A stretch of 64,000 bases of DNA. It comes from Bacillus swezeyi (lineage in GTDB: Bacteria > Bacillota > Bacilli > Bacillales > Bacillaceae). The notes beneath the pieces were generated by a model, which made no database searches, was not told where the DNA came from, and worked only from the letters and a program-made list of their open reading frames with translations. The position numbers and the translations under genes were made by a program. Shown piece by piece: positions 31,526 through 40,763 of the stretch. Numbering within the stretch: the stretch's first letter is position 1; every line of letters begins with the position of its first letter. The stretch is from contig NZ_MRBK01000004.1 in the NCBI RefSeq assembly GCF_001969815.1, positions 372,001-436,000 on the forward strand. The letters run 5' to 3'.

Positions 31526-32512
31526 TCATTGAAGCGAGTGGATCGCCTGTTCTTGATTGGCCTGGAACGATTTTAACTCCTTCCTATCCAGGTCTTCTTT
31601 CAGTAAGCATACTTTTTGAACCTGCCTATTTTGATAGTGGTGATAATAGTAGCTGCACGTTTCGCTGCACATGACCGCCGTATATTGGGTATAATCATCT
31701 TCACCTTGTTCTGTGATGACAACCCCTTTCGGTATATTCATACTGGAGAGAATATGAAAGGCTGCCGATACACCTTCTGTCTCGCCGGAAACAGGCTTTA
31801 TATGCTCTTTTAAATATGCGGCTCTGATAAAGCGTGATGGCGGCGTGAAATCTCCCGGCAGCCCAGCTAGTCCCGAGCCTTGGCCAAAGGCGGACAATGT
31901 CAGCTTCCCGACTTTTTTAGCGGTAAACTGCCCCGGCCGCAGCCCAATGTAATTTCTCAAATTGGTCAAATGCCATGGAAATTCCGGACTGTTCGTCAAC
32001 ACGCCAACCGGATTATCATGAATTTGGATGCCGTCTGCCGTCGGTTCAACAACGATGCTTCGGCCAGTGCGATCAGATATGAACCAATGGAGCGGCGTTA
32101 CCGTCTTCAGCAGCCCGACCTCTTTCTCCACAATGGCAAGCGAAGCGACAGCTTTCTCCACATCTTCCACATCACCGCATCCGGACAGCACCCATGTCAC
32201 AAATTCATGAGGGGCAATATTATGGCGATGATCTTTCACCTCTTTTTCATATACAGCATAGCCCGGGAAATAAAGTGCGGCACAGGTGAGCCCTTTTTCA
32301 TTCAGACCATCGGCAAATAAAGCATTATTAAGCCTTCTGCCCATCCCGATAAACGCGTAGGAACCCTCATTTACCTTGCCGTCCGCTTCACTCTCCCATT
32401 TGTAATGCCGCGGATGCAGCAGCACTTCTCCATCAAGCTGAAAAGCAAAATCCATTGTTCTTGCCAATAAATGCTCCTGATCAGCGGTTTTCAATGTCAT
32501 ACTTGTACACAT
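31526..32512 (-). CDS. yxeI: Choloylglycine hydrolase / penicillin V acylase family protein
   Basis: 328 residues, the length of B. subtilis YxeI. An Ntn hydrolase whose nucleophile is Cys2, exposed after removal of Met1 (MCTSMTL). Further marks: RTMDFAF with the Arg/Asp pair, [15 protein letters not shown], and [16 protein letters not shown]. Members hydrolyse penicillin V, bile salts or N-acyl homoserine lactones; the natural substrate here is open. No signal peptide. Confidence 0.88.
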   Translation of the reverse strand: MCTSMTLKTADQEHLLARTMDFAFQLDGEVLLHPRHYKWESEADGKVNEGSYAFIGMGRRLNNALFADGLNEKGLTCAALYFPGYAVYEKEVKDHRHNIAPHEFVTWVLSGCGDVEDVEKAVASLAIVEKEVGLLKTVTPLHWFISDRTGRSIVVEPTADGIQIHDNPVGVLTNSPEFPWHLTNLRNYIGLRPGQFTAKKVGKLTLSAFGQGSGLAGLPGDFTPPSRFIRAAYLKEHIKPVSGETEGVSAAFHILSSMNIPKGVVITEQGEDDYTQYTAVMCSETCSYYYHHYQNRQVQKVCLLKEDLDRKELKSFQANQEQAIHSLQ

Positions 32513-32604
32513 TGCACTTCATCCTTTTCGTTTGATATTACACTTAGTTAACAATTTATGTTTCATGTTATCGAATTGGAAAAGATTCGTCAAAAAGAAA
32601 GAGT

Positions 32605-32640
32605 TAAAATGGCCTCCCTGTAGCACGAGGCCATTTTAAT
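32605..32640. terminator. Hairpin at the abnB 3' end
   Basis: TTAAAATGGCCTC / GAGGCCATTTTAA, a 13-base perfect stem just past the abnB stop. The T-rich tract is inside the stem. Confidence 0.65.
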
Positions 32641-32644
32641 CAAA

Positions 32645-34054
32645 TTACTTACTCCCCCAAACCGCATCACCATCACGAGACAACGCACTAAACGTCATGA
32701 CCTTCCGCTCGGCGTTCGTATCCCACTGTCGCAAAAGCATGCCATGGTATTTTTTTCCGTCGATGGTCAGTTCAATACGGTTTTTCCCTGTTTTCTTCCA
32801 TTTCCCTGTTACCTCGCCTGATACTTTACCACTCTGATTTAAACGGATGTCGACCGATTCTTTAATGTCTGCAGAGATGTCTTTCCCATGCCGCACCAAT
32901 TGGTAGTCTCCAGTCACATCAGATTTCTTCACCTTCCCGAGCTTCTCTCCTGCGTAGCGATGAGGTGTGACGACAGGCCAGCCCTCTTTGTTCATCAACA
33001 TTTGATGGACGCGGACTTCGTGTTCCTCGCCTCGTTCAGGGAAGCGGGTGTGGAAAATTAAATACGATTTGCCGGTATCCTCATCGTAAAAGGCTGAGTT
33101 ATGGCCTGGTGAAACATAGCCGCTTTTATTTTCAAACGAGAAATTGCCCATGAGCTTGACCCCGTACGGTTCGATTGAACGGTCGTCAAAAAGCGTGCCT
33201 TCTTTGCCGCGCACGTCAATCATCGCATGGCCTTCCGCATCATAATACGGGCCGTCAGGATGTTTGGAGCGGGCGACACGGATGTTGTATCCGCCATCAG
33301 CAGCGAGGCCCCCGAAGGACATGTACATGTAATAATATTGTGTTTCTGGATTGTAGAGAATGTATGCGCCTTCAATTCGGCTGTGGTTGCCGCCGATCAG
33401 CTTTTTGCCATATCCCTGATTCGGCAGAGGCAGCCCGGTTTTCCGGTCCATTTCTAAAATAAAAATCCCGCCGGAGTAGGAGCCATATACCATCCACAGC
33501 TTTCCGTCTTTATCAAAGAATGTGTGCGGGTCGACGACATTCGGATGCTTTGTGGCGTCATAAGGAGTTCCGTCATTGCTGATGCCGTCCATTCCCGATT
33601 TTAAAAAGATGCCTTGATTTTTGTACGGACCTTCAATGTCGTCTGCGACGGCAAGACCAAGGGCCGATCTCGGCGAATCACCGCGGCAAGCGTTGTAATA
33701 CATATAAAATTTGCCGTCTTCAAGCTGTGTGACATCCGGCGCCCACAATGTATCGCTCTCCGCCCATTCAAAGGTTTCTTTTAATTCTTCATACACATTG
33801 GGAATCAGGGGGTTGTTGTTGTTTACACTTGAAGAAATTTGCGTCCATTGCATGAGATCGGTTGATTTGGCGGAAGCCAAATGAGAGCCGAATACATAGA
33901 AAGTATCATTGGCTTTAATGATTGATGGATCATGAACCGTAACTTCCGAAAAAACAGGTTTTTGAGCTTGTGCAAAAGCTGAGCTTGGCATGAAGCAGGC
34001 AGTGATGATGAAAAGCAACGCAAGGACTTGAAAGGAACGCTTACTCATATTCAT
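32645..34054 (-). CDS. abnB: Secreted arabinan endo-1,5-alpha-L-arabinosidase, GH43
   Basis: 469 residues from ATG 34054 (site AGAGGAG); the frame is open 16 codons further upstream without a site. Signal peptide of about 29 residues ending SAFA. Five-bladed propeller GH43 enzyme: base Asp in VHDPSIIK, second Asp in VVDPHTFFDKDG, acid Glu in RIEGAYILYN. A C-terminal beta domain (about 370-469) is present as in B. subtilis AbnB (YxiA, 469 aa). It degrades plant arabinan outside the cell. A cre-like palindrome precedes it. Confidence 0.92.
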   Translation of the reverse strand: MNMSKRSFQVLALLFIITACFMPSSAFAQAQKPVFSEVTVHDPSIIKANDTFYVFGSHLASAKSTDLMQWTQISSSVNNNNPLIPNVYEELKETFEWAESDTLWAPDVTQLEDGKFYMYYNACRGDSPRSALGLAVADDIEGPYKNQGIFLKSGMDGISNDGTPYDATKHPNVVDPHTFFDKDGKLWMVYGSYSGGIFILEMDRKTGLPLPNQGYGKKLIGGNHSRIEGAYILYNPETQYYYMYMSFGGLAADGGYNIRVARSKHPDGPYYDAEGHAMIDVRGKEGTLFDDRSIEPYGVKLMGNFSFENKSGYVSPGHNSAFYDEDTGKSYLIFHTRFPERGEEHEVRVHQMLMNKEGWPVVTPHRYAGEKLGKVKKSDVTGDYQLVRHGKDISADIKESVDIRLNQSGKVSGEVTGKWKKTGKNRIELTIDGKKYHGMLLRQWDTNAERKVMTFSALSRDGDAVWGSK

Positions 34055-34070
34055 TTGTTCTCCTCTCTTT

Positions 34071-34083
34071 TGAAACGCTTTCA
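34071..34083 (-). promoter_or_regulatory. cre-like palindrome before abnB
   Basis: TGAAAGCGTTTCA, a 13-base palindrome one base shorter than the standard cre, 17 bases before the abnB start. Placement downstream of any promoter would suit roadblock repression by CcpA. Confidence 0.5.
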
Positions 34084-34134
34084 TATTTTGACAATCCATC
34101 ATATGCTGCTTATCCTTTGTTTATTACGGACAAT

Positions 34135-34160
34135 AAAAAGCTCTCGACAAAGTCGACAGC
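34135..34160 (-). terminator. Terminator of dbpA
   Basis: Minus-strand hairpin GCTGTCGAC / GTCGAGAGC with a TTTTTATT tail. Confidence 0.75.
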
Positions 34161-34167
34161 CTTTAGT

Positions 34168-35616
34168 TTATCTCTTCCTCGCTATATTCACTTTCAACAA
34201 TTTCCCTTTCACGGTCGTTTTTTTCATCGCATTTAATACAATGGGGCCTTTGCCGTTTAAAATTTCAACAAATGAACCTTGCTCTTCTACCGTGATAATG
34301 CCGATATCATCTGCCGAGACACCGTCGATTTTAGCGATTGTTCCGACGAAATCCACCGCTCTGAGCTTTTTTTTCTTACCTCCGTTAAAATATAATTTCA
34401 TGATCCCTTTATTTAACTGCTCACTCTTATTTGTTTTTTCTTCAGGCTTCTTATGGATTTTCTTTTGAAACGCCTCTTTTTGCCTTGCAATTTCTCCTTT
34501 TGATGGAGCTTCAATAACAGGGATGGCGAAGCCGATATAATCTTCAATTTCGGCTACCCTATTCTTTTCATGTGGTCCGGCAAAGGTAATCGCTTTTCCC
34601 CGGCTTCCGGCTCGACCCGTTCTTCCGGTGCGGTGCACATAGCTTTCTTTGTCTAATGGAAGGTCATAGTTGATCACATGTGTCATGTTTTCAATGTCAA
34701 TGCCTCTCGCCGCTACATCTGTGGCCACTAAATAGCGAAACGCTCCGCGTCTAAAGCGGTTCATAACGTCAAAACGCTCTTCTTGGACCATCCCGCCGTG
34801 GATTTTAGCACATGGATAATCCAAACGGGCCAGCCGCTGGTGCAAATCATTCACATGCTCCTGTGTGCGGCAAAACATAATGCAGCTGTCCGGGTTCTCA
34901 GCAATTAAAACATCCCGTAACAGTGAAAGTTTATTATTTTCGTTTACGATGATCAACACATGCTCGATGTCTGCGGTTGTCATACCGCTTGCTTTGATCT
35001 CGATATTCAAAGGGTTATTCATATATTGATCGGAAAGGTGCTCCACATCCTCCGGAAAGGTCGCTGAAAACAGCATGGTCAGCCGTTCTTTCGGCAGATG
35101 GCGAATGATCGTTTCGACTTGATCGATAAATCCCATATTCAGCATTTCATCCGCCTCATCGATGACAAGGTATTTCAGTTTTTCTAAAGGGAGCGTTCCT
35201 TTTTCAATGTGATCCAATATACGCCCCGGAGTCCCAACGACCACATGGCATTTTTGTTTGAGTTCCGTTTTTTGCCGCTCAAAGGACGATTTTCCGTAAA
35301 CAGCTGCTGCTTTTATCCTTTTATAGCGGCCTATATTAGTCAAATCTTCTTTGACCTGTGCAGCAAGCTCGCGCGTCGGCGTCAAAATCAGCGCCTGGGG
35401 CTTGTTTTCTTCCCATTCGGACAGCTCGCAAAGCGGAATTCCGAACGCAGCCGTCTTCCCGCTTCCCGTCTGGGATTTCACCACAACATCCCGCTGTCTG
35501 AGCACTGCGGGAATCGCTTCCCTCTGCACCTCAGTCGGATGTTTATATCCTAAATGATCGAGTGCTTTAATAATATCGGCGCTTAATACATAGTCTCTAA
35601 AACTGGCTTTGCTCAT
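34168..35616 (-). CDS. dbpA: DEAD-box RNA helicase DbpA (YxiN)
   Basis: 482 residues from ATG 35616 (AAAGGAG upstream; open frame extends 7 codons more). Motifs: Q motif [14 protein letters not shown], Walker [29 protein letters not shown], and [10 protein letters not shown]. The C-terminal 75 residues form the RNA-recognition domain that binds 23S rRNA hairpin 92 in the YxiN/DbpA group, so a role in large-subunit assembly is expected. Confidence 0.92.
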   Translation of the reverse strand: MSKASFRDYVLSADIIKALDHLGYKHPTEVQREAIPAVLRQRDVVVKSQTGSGKTAAFGIPLCELSEWEENKPQALILTPTRELAAQVKEDLTNIGRYKRIKAAAVYGKSSFERQKTELKQKCHVVVGTPGRILDHIEKGTLPLEKLKYLVIDEADEMLNMGFIDQVETIIRHLPKERLTMLFSATFPEDVEHLSDQYMNNPLNIEIKASGMTTADIEHVLIIVNENNKLSLLRDVLIAENPDSCIMFCRTQEHVNDLHQRLARLDYPCAKIHGGMVQEERFDVMNRFRRGAFRYLVATDVAARGIDIENMTHVINYDLPLDKESYVHRTGRTGRAGSRGKAITFAGPHEKNRVAEIEDYIGFAIPVIEAPSKGEIARQKEAFQKKIHKKPEEKTNKSEQLNKGIMKLYFNGGKKKKLRAVDFVGTIAKIDGVSADDIGIITVEEQGSFVEILNGKGPIVLNAMKKTTVKGKLLKVNIARKR

Positions 35617-35726
35617 GAATGGACTCCTTTTGGTCATATGTTTTCCTGTGATCGATGTTGTATGTGTTTGAATGCGATTATACGATAAAGATTTTTGATT
35701 TTAAAAGGTTTTATTTTTTGACAATT

Positions 35727-35752
35727 AAAAAAGCGGCTGAAGAAATTCAGCC
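35727..35752 (-). terminator. Terminator of the small membrane protein gene
   Basis: Minus-strand GGCTGAA / TTCAGCC followed by GCTTTTTT. Confidence 0.8.
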
Positions 35753-35800
35753 ATCTCATAGAAAAACACACACTAGAATCCAAAATAGTACCCGACCAAA

Positions 35801-36100
35801 TCAGCCTGATTCAGTTTTTGTTTTTTCTTTTTTATGCATCGTTTTCTTTTTGTAGTTTTTAAAGTATTTTAAAAAATAAACGGTGCCAACGATTCCTCCC
35901 GTAATAATCGCCAAGATAAAAGAGAGAAACAGCAGACCCAAATATCCCCATCCGAGCGCCTCATCTTGTGAAGGTTCTCCCGTCACGAATAATTGCATGA
36001 TAAAATACGAAGCAATAGCGTACAGAATAAACGAAATGATAAAAGTAAGAATTAAAATTAAAATACTAACGATAACAGATGCAAATATTCGCTTAGTCAC
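35801..36100 (-). CDS. Small membrane protein, unknown function
   Basis: 99 residues from GTG 36100, site GGAGG about 10 bases upstream. Two hydrophobic segments (about 6-37 and 52-76) separated by a short acidic loop, and a strongly basic C-terminal tail (YKKKTMHKKEK). It is a single-gene unit with its own terminator. I do not recognise a family. Confidence 0.65.
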   Translation of the reverse strand: MTKRIFASVIVSILILILTFIISFILYAIASYFIMQLFVTGEPSQDEALGWGYLGLLFLSFILAIITGGIVGTVYFLKYFKNYKKKTMHKKEKTKTESG

Positions 36101-36240
36101 CTTCTAAAATCCTCCTGCAGCCTTTGACTATTCGATTATGTAAAAAGATTACAATACAGACCTTTTTCATACTACAGGATGGAATAGAATAGGTAAATGA
36201 GAAAAAAGTCTTGCTTTTAGAAAAGAATATTCATTCAACA

Positions 36241-36276
36241 AAAAAACAGCACATCCCTTTCAGGCGTGTGCTGTTC
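36241..36276 (-). terminator. Terminator of the deoC-nupC-pdp operon
   Basis: Minus-strand hairpin ACAGCACA / TGTGCTGT followed by seven T residues, 11 bases past pdp. Confidence 0.82.
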
Positions 36277-36286
36277 CCATTCCCTA

Positions 36287-37588
36287 TTATTCAGTAATCA
36301 CCGTATGCACCAGCTTTGGCGCTTCTGCTTTCTCGGCGATTTGGATGTTTTCATAAACCTTTGCGATGACGTCATCGACATTTTCGCGGTTGGCGTAGAG
36401 CGTGACCAATGGTTCGCCTTTTTCGACGGCATCTCCGACTTTTTTGCGGAGCATGATGCCGACGGCGAGGTCGATTTTGTCTTCTTTTGTCGCGCGTCCG
36501 GCACCTAACAGCATGGCTGCAACTCCGATTTGGTCGGCGACGATTTCTGAAACAACACCCGCTTCTTTGGAAAGGACGTCAATTTTGTAAGCGGCCTGCG
36601 GCAGTTTTGCCGGGTCATCTGCAACTGAGCTGTCACCGCCTTGATTCTCCAGGAAGTCTTTGAATTTTTGCAGCGCTTTGCCGTTTTTCATCACTTCAAT
36701 CAATTTCTCTCTTGCTTCATCAAGTGTTTCGGCTTTTTGAGCGAGAACGACCATTTGGCTGCCTAATGTTAAGACAAGTTCATGTAAGTCTTCTGGTCCT
36801 TCGCCTTTTAATGTGTCGATCGCTTCTTTCACTTCAAGCGCGTTTCCGATGGCAAATCCCAGCGGCTGAGACATGTCAGAGATGACGGCCATCGTTTGGC
36901 GGCCGACATTATTTCCGATACGAACCATCGCTTTTGCAAGATTGGCGGCGTCTTCGTCCGTCTTCATGAAGGCGCCGGCCCCTGTTTTGACATCAAGGAC
37001 GATGGCGTCTGCCCCGGCAGCGATTTTCTTGCTCATGATCGAGCTTGCGATCAGCGGTATCGAATTGACCGTCCCTGTCACATCACGAAGCGCATATAGT
37101 TTTTTATCAGCAGGCGTCAAGTTTCCGCTTTGTCCGATGACGGCGACCTTGTCACGGTTGACGAGGTCAATGAATTCGTTTTTAGAAAGTTCCACGTGAA
37201 ACCCTTCAACTGCTTCCAGCTTGTCAATCGTTCCCCCGGTATGTCCAAGGCCGCGTCCTGACATTTTGGCAACCGGCACGTCAAGCGCGGCGACAAGCGG
37301 TGCGAGTACAAGCGTTGTCGTGTCGCCGACACCTCCGGTGGAGTGTTTATCGACCTTGATGCCTTCGATAGCAGAGAGATCGATCGTTTCCCCGGAATTG
37401 ACCATAGCCATTGTTAAATCGGCGCGTTCTCTGTCTGTCATATCTTGAAAATAGATAGCCATGGCAAGCGCACTGGCTTGATAATCCGGAATGCTGCCAT
37501 CTGTATAGCCGCCTACGAAGAATTGAATTTCTTCTGTCGTCAATTCTTTTCCGTTTTGTTTTTTTGTGATGATATCGACCATTCTCAT
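36287..37588 (-). CDS. pdp: Pyrimidine-nucleoside phosphorylase
   Basis: 433 residues from ATG 37588 (start MRMVDI, identical in length to B. subtilis Pdp). Phosphorolysis of uridine, thymidine and deoxyuridine. Seen: [12 protein letters not shown] phosphate/substrate loop, [16 protein letters not shown] signature, and the SxxxSKK dimer region (IASSIMSKK). Third gene of the operon, 28 bases after nupC. Confidence 0.94.
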   Translation of the reverse strand: MRMVDIITKKQNGKELTTEEIQFFVGGYTDGSIPDYQASALAMAIYFQDMTDRERADLTMAMVNSGETIDLSAIEGIKVDKHSTGGVGDTTTLVLAPLVAALDVPVAKMSGRGLGHTGGTIDKLEAVEGFHVELSKNEFIDLVNRDKVAVIGQSGNLTPADKKLYALRDVTGTVNSIPLIASSIMSKKIAAGADAIVLDVKTGAGAFMKTDEDAANLAKAMVRIGNNVGRQTMAVISDMSQPLGFAIGNALEVKEAIDTLKGEGPEDLHELVLTLGSQMVVLAQKAETLDEAREKLIEVMKNGKALQKFKDFLENQGGDSSVADDPAKLPQAAYKIDVLSKEAGVVSEIVADQIGVAAMLLGAGRATKEDKIDLAVGIMLRKKVGDAVEKGEPLVTLYANRENVDDVIAKVYENIQIAEKAEAPKLVHTVITE

Positions 37589-37615
37589 TGTGATCACCGA
37601 TCCTTTTGTCAATGT

Positions 37616-38797
37616 TTAATAAATCAAGCCGACAACTGTAGCCGTTAAGAAGCTGACAAGTGTGGCACCGTACAATAATTTCAATCCGAAACGGGCGACG
37701 ACATTTCCTTGCTTTTCATTCAGCCCTTTCACGGCACCGGCGATGATGCCGATGGATGAGAAGTTGGCGAATGAGACGAGGAATACGGAAACAATCGCTT
37801 CTGTGCGGCCGCTGAAATGGAATCCGCCTTGCGCGAGCGACTGCATGGCGACAAACTCGTTTGACACCATTTTCGTTGCCATGATACTTCCAGCATTCAC
37901 AGCTTCGTTCCACGGAATACCTATTAAGAAAGCGAACGGTGCAAACACATATCCGAGCAGTTCTTGGAAGGATATTCCCAATACAGCGCTGAAAATACCG
38001 TTGATCATCGCGATAATCGCCACAAATCCGATCAGCATGGCCGCCACGACGACCGCGACTTTAAAGCCATCCATAATGTATTCGCCAAGCATTTCGAAGA
38101 AGGATTGTTTTTCCTCTTCCTGCACCTCTACCATATCATGTTCTGGATCCACTTCATAAGGATTGATAATCGAAGCGATGATAAACCCGCCAAATAAGTT
38201 CAATACAAGGGCGGTAACCACATACTCCGGTTTAAGCATCGTCATGTAGGAACCGACGATTGACATCGATACAGTGGACATTGCTGAAGCACACAATGTA
38301 TAGAGTCTGTGCTTCGGCAGCAAGCCCAGTTGTTTTTTCAGTGAAATGAATACTTCAGATTGGCCCAAAATGGCTGACGCCACAGCATTGTAGGATTCAA
38401 GCTTCCCCATTCCGTTTACTTTGCTGAGCGCAATGCCTATATATTTTATTATAAACGGAAGGATTCTCCAATATTGAAGAATTCCGATTAAAGCTGAAAT
38501 AAATACGATTGGAAGAAGTACGGTTAAGAAGAATGTGGATTCATTCACATTCACAAGTCCGCCGAAAACAAAATTCACACCTTCTGCCGCATATTCGAGC
38601 AAATAGCCGAAGCCTTTCGCAAAACCGCCGACAAGATAATTGCCGACACCTGTGTTCAGCAAAATATATCCTAATACAAATTGAAGCACAATCATGACGA
38701 TAACCGGACGGCGTTTCACTCGTTTTTTTCCGCTGCTTACAAGCCAAGCAAGGCCTAAAACGACAATTAAACCAACAATCCCGATGAGATACTTCAT
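37616..38797 (-). CDS. nupC: Pyrimidine nucleoside transporter NupC
   Basis: 393 residues, the length of B. subtilis NupC. CNT family with the [10 protein letters not shown] and [14 protein letters not shown] signatures and about ten membrane segments. Proton-driven uptake of pyrimidine nucleosides, which Pdp then splits. Part of the DeoR-controlled operon. Paralogous to NupG at 4062-5255, which instead answers to guanine. Confidence 0.93.
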   Translation of the reverse strand: MKYLIGIVGLIVVLGLAWLVSSGKKRVKRRPVIVMIVLQFVLGYILLNTGVGNYLVGGFAKGFGYLLEYAAEGVNFVFGGLVNVNESTFFLTVLLPIVFISALIGILQYWRILPFIIKYIGIALSKVNGMGKLESYNAVASAILGQSEVFISLKKQLGLLPKHRLYTLCASAMSTVSMSIVGSYMTMLKPEYVVTALVLNLFGGFIIASIINPYEVDPEHDMVEVQEEEKQSFFEMLGEYIMDGFKVAVVVAAMLIGFVAIIAMINGIFSAVLGISFQELLGYVFAPFAFLIGIPWNEAVNAGSIMATKMVSNEFVAMQSLAQGGFHFSGRTEAIVSVFLVSFANFSSIGIIAGAVKGLNEKQGNVVARFGLKLLYGATLVSFLTATVVGLIY

Positions 38798-38847
38798 TGT
38801 TTTGATCCTCCCGAGGATGAATTCGCTTACATTTTTGTTTCATTACA

Positions 38848-38867
38848 CGGGAAGCATAGGCTTCCCG
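38848..38867 (-). repeat. Intercistronic stem-loop between deoC and nupC
   Basis: CGGGAAGC / GCTTCCCG, a perfect 8-base stem with a 4-base loop and no T run. It may set differential mRNA stability rather than terminate. Confidence 0.5.
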
Positions 38868-38878
38868 CTAACCTGATC

Positions 38879-39550
38879 TTAATAGTTGTCTTCGTTTTTC
38901 CCTTCCGCTCCGCTGACGATGGAGACCCCGGCACTTGCGCCGATTCGGCTTGCTCCTGCCGATATCATTTTTTCAACATCCTCTTTTGTTCTGATGCCTC
39001 CGGATGCTTTTACACCGATGTCAGGTCCGACGGTTTTCCGCATTAAAGCGATATCTTCCGCTGTCGCACCGCCTGTGGAAAATCCGGTTGAGGTTTTCAC
39101 GAAATCTGCTCCAGCTGCAACAGCCAAGCGGCATGCGCGCTCTTTTTCCTCATCTGTCAACAGACACGTTTCAATGATGACTTTGACAAGGGCTTTTCCC
39201 TTGGCCGCTTCCACAACAGCGCGGATGTCGGCTTCAACCAAATCATTGTCACCGTCTTTTAATGCCGCAATGTTGATGACCATGTCAACCTCTGTCGCGC
39301 CTTTTGCAATCGCGTCTTTCGTCTCAAACGCTTTTGTCTCAGACGTATTGGCGCCGAGCGGGAAGCCGATAACAGTGCAAACGTCGATTTCCGTGCCCGC
39401 CAGCTCTTTGGCCGCGAATTCGACCCATGTTGGGTTGACACAGACTGAAGCAAACTGATAGGTTTTCGCTTCCTCTATTAATTTCTTAATCTCTGCTTTT
39501 CGTGTATGCGGTTTCAATGCTGTATGATCAATTTGATTTGCAATCGCCAT
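38879..39550 (-). CDS. deoC: Deoxyribose-phosphate aldolase
   Basis: 223 residues. Cleaves deoxyribose 5-phosphate to glyceraldehyde 3-phosphate and acetaldehyde. Schiff-base Lys in DFVKTSTGF, proton relay Lys in VKASGGIR, and the N-terminal DHTALKP motif. First gene of the deoC-nupC-pdp operon, directly behind the DeoR operator. Confidence 0.95.
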   Translation of the reverse strand: MAIANQIDHTALKPHTRKAEIKKLIEEAKTYQFASVCVNPTWVEFAAKELAGTEIDVCTVIGFPLGANTSETKAFETKDAIAKGATEVDMVINIAALKDGDNDLVEADIRAVVEAAKGKALVKVIIETCLLTDEEKERACRLAVAAGADFVKTSTGFSTGGATAEDIALMRKTVGPDIGVKASGGIRTKEDVEKMISAGASRIGASAGVSIVSGAEGKNEDNY

Positions 39551-39582
39551 ATACTAGCACTTCCTTTATTTAAGATAGTTTC

Positions 39583-39611
39583 AGCATAACCGATTTTTGA
39601 ACAAATGTAAA
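39583..39611 (-). promoter_or_regulatory. Promoter of deoC-nupC-pdp
   Basis: TTTACA (39606-39611), 17-base spacer, TATGCT (39583-39588), lying within and beside the DeoR operator. Confidence 0.7.
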
Positions 39612-39634
39612 TTATCATATGAAATTTTGTTCAA
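39597..39634 (-). promoter_or_regulatory. DeoR operator
   Basis: Inverted 9-base half sites TTGAACAAA (39597-39605 on the plus strand) and TTTGTTCAA (39626-39634) flank the -35 box. The sequence matches the ATTGAACAAAATTTC half-site that I recall from the B. subtilis DeoR operator. Confidence 0.78.
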
Positions 39635-39651
39635 TAGAAAATAAAGTAAAA

Positions 39652-39674
39652 TCCGGGCCGTTTTTCCCGGACGT
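39652..39674 (-). terminator. Terminator of deoR
   Basis: Minus-strand hairpin TCCGGG / CCCGGA followed by TTTTAC. It overlaps or abuts the deoR stop at 39676. Confidence 0.7.
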
Positions 39675-39675
39675 T

Positions 39676-40614
39676 TTAATCTTTTAACAGCTCTTTTGCC
39701 GTATGCTGATCGATAATCAGGACATTGGCATACTTCCCTTTCAGAGCGCCATGGATAGCGGCTGTTTTCCTGATGCCGCCTGCTACGAGAATCGACCGCT
39801 CTTTCTGCCTGAGATCAGCCAGTTCAACGCCGATGGTCCGTGCATCGATCGCATCGCTGCAAATGTTTCCGTCCGCATCAAAAAAGCGTGAACAAATATC
39901 GCCGACTCCCTGTTTTTTCAGGAGCGCTTTTTCTTTTTCATTAAAATAACCGAGTCTGAACAGAAGGGCTTCATCGCGAACTGTGCCGACCGTAAACAGC
40001 GAGATGTTCGCTTGCTTGCCCATTTCAATGATCCGCTTGATATGCCTGTCCTGCTCTACCATCTGTTTGACCTCGGCGTTATCAAACACAACCGGCAGCG
40101 GGAGATACCTCGGCATCGTTTGAAAAGCCTCGGCAAACAGCTGAATCGTTTCGGACGAATACGTATTGACATTGGAATGGCTGATTCCGCCTTTTAACTG
40201 GACGACCTCTACGCCTTTCACCTGCTTGGCATGCATGTTTTGCGCAATTTGGTACATGGTCGTTCCCCAGCTTACGCCGACGATGTCGCCGTCCTTGACA
40301 ACGCCGTGCATATACTCAGCGCCATAGCGGCTCAGATCATGCGTAATGGTCGTATAATCGGACGTCGGAGAAAACACGACGTGCGCCTCAAGCAGCCCGT
40401 ATTTCTCTTCAAGCATCGCGCCGAGCGCATCCATATCCTCAAACGGATCCATAACGCGGATCTGGACATATCCCTTATCTTTTGCATACTGCAGCAGCCT
40501 TGATACGGTCGGCCTTGAAATCTCAAGCTGTTCGGCAATTTGCTGCTGGCTGTAATCCGACTGATAATAAAGCCTTGCAGCTTCTATGCTTAATTGCTGT
40601 TTTTCCTTGTCCAT
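39676..40614 (-). CDS. deoR: Deoxyribonucleoside regulator DeoR (SorC family)
   Basis: 312 residues from ATG 40614 (site GGGGAGG). N-terminal helix-turn-helix (YSQQQIAEQLEISRPTVSRLLQYAKDKG) and a SorC-type sugar-phosphate sensor domain. As in B. subtilis, deoxyribose 5-phosphate probably releases it from the operator ahead of deoC. Despite the name it is unrelated to the E. coli DeoR fold. Confidence 0.93.
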   Translation of the reverse strand: MDKEKQQLSIEAARLYYQSDYSQQQIAEQLEISRPTVSRLLQYAKDKGYVQIRVMDPFEDMDALGAMLEEKYGLLEAHVVFSPTSDYTTITHDLSRYGAEYMHGVVKDGDIVGVSWGTTMYQIAQNMHAKQVKGVEVVQLKGGISHSNVNTYSSETIQLFAEAFQTMPRYLPLPVVFDNAEVKQMVEQDRHIKRIIEMGKQANISLFTVGTVRDEALLFRLGYFNEKEKALLKKQGVGDICSRFFDADGNICSDAIDARTIGVELADLRQKERSILVAGGIRKTAAIHGALKGKYANVLIIDQHTAKELLKD

Positions 40615-40763
40615 CACGCGCCTCCCCTTTTGCAACCGTTTTAAACCATATTATATAGGTTGTTGGTCTTTTTCATCCAGATGAACTTTTAAATAAAGAT
40701 CGCCTTTTGCCCCATGTGTAGCTTGAAATTCTAAAACCTTGCCGCACATTAACATTTGTTGTT

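Noticed and set aside
34071-34083. Full cre before abnB
   Set aside because: The palindrome is one base short of the consensus, so it was kept only as cre-like.
38886-39458. 190-residue plus-strand frame
   Set aside because: Antisense shadow of deoC; low-complexity Ser/Ala composition and no ribosome site.
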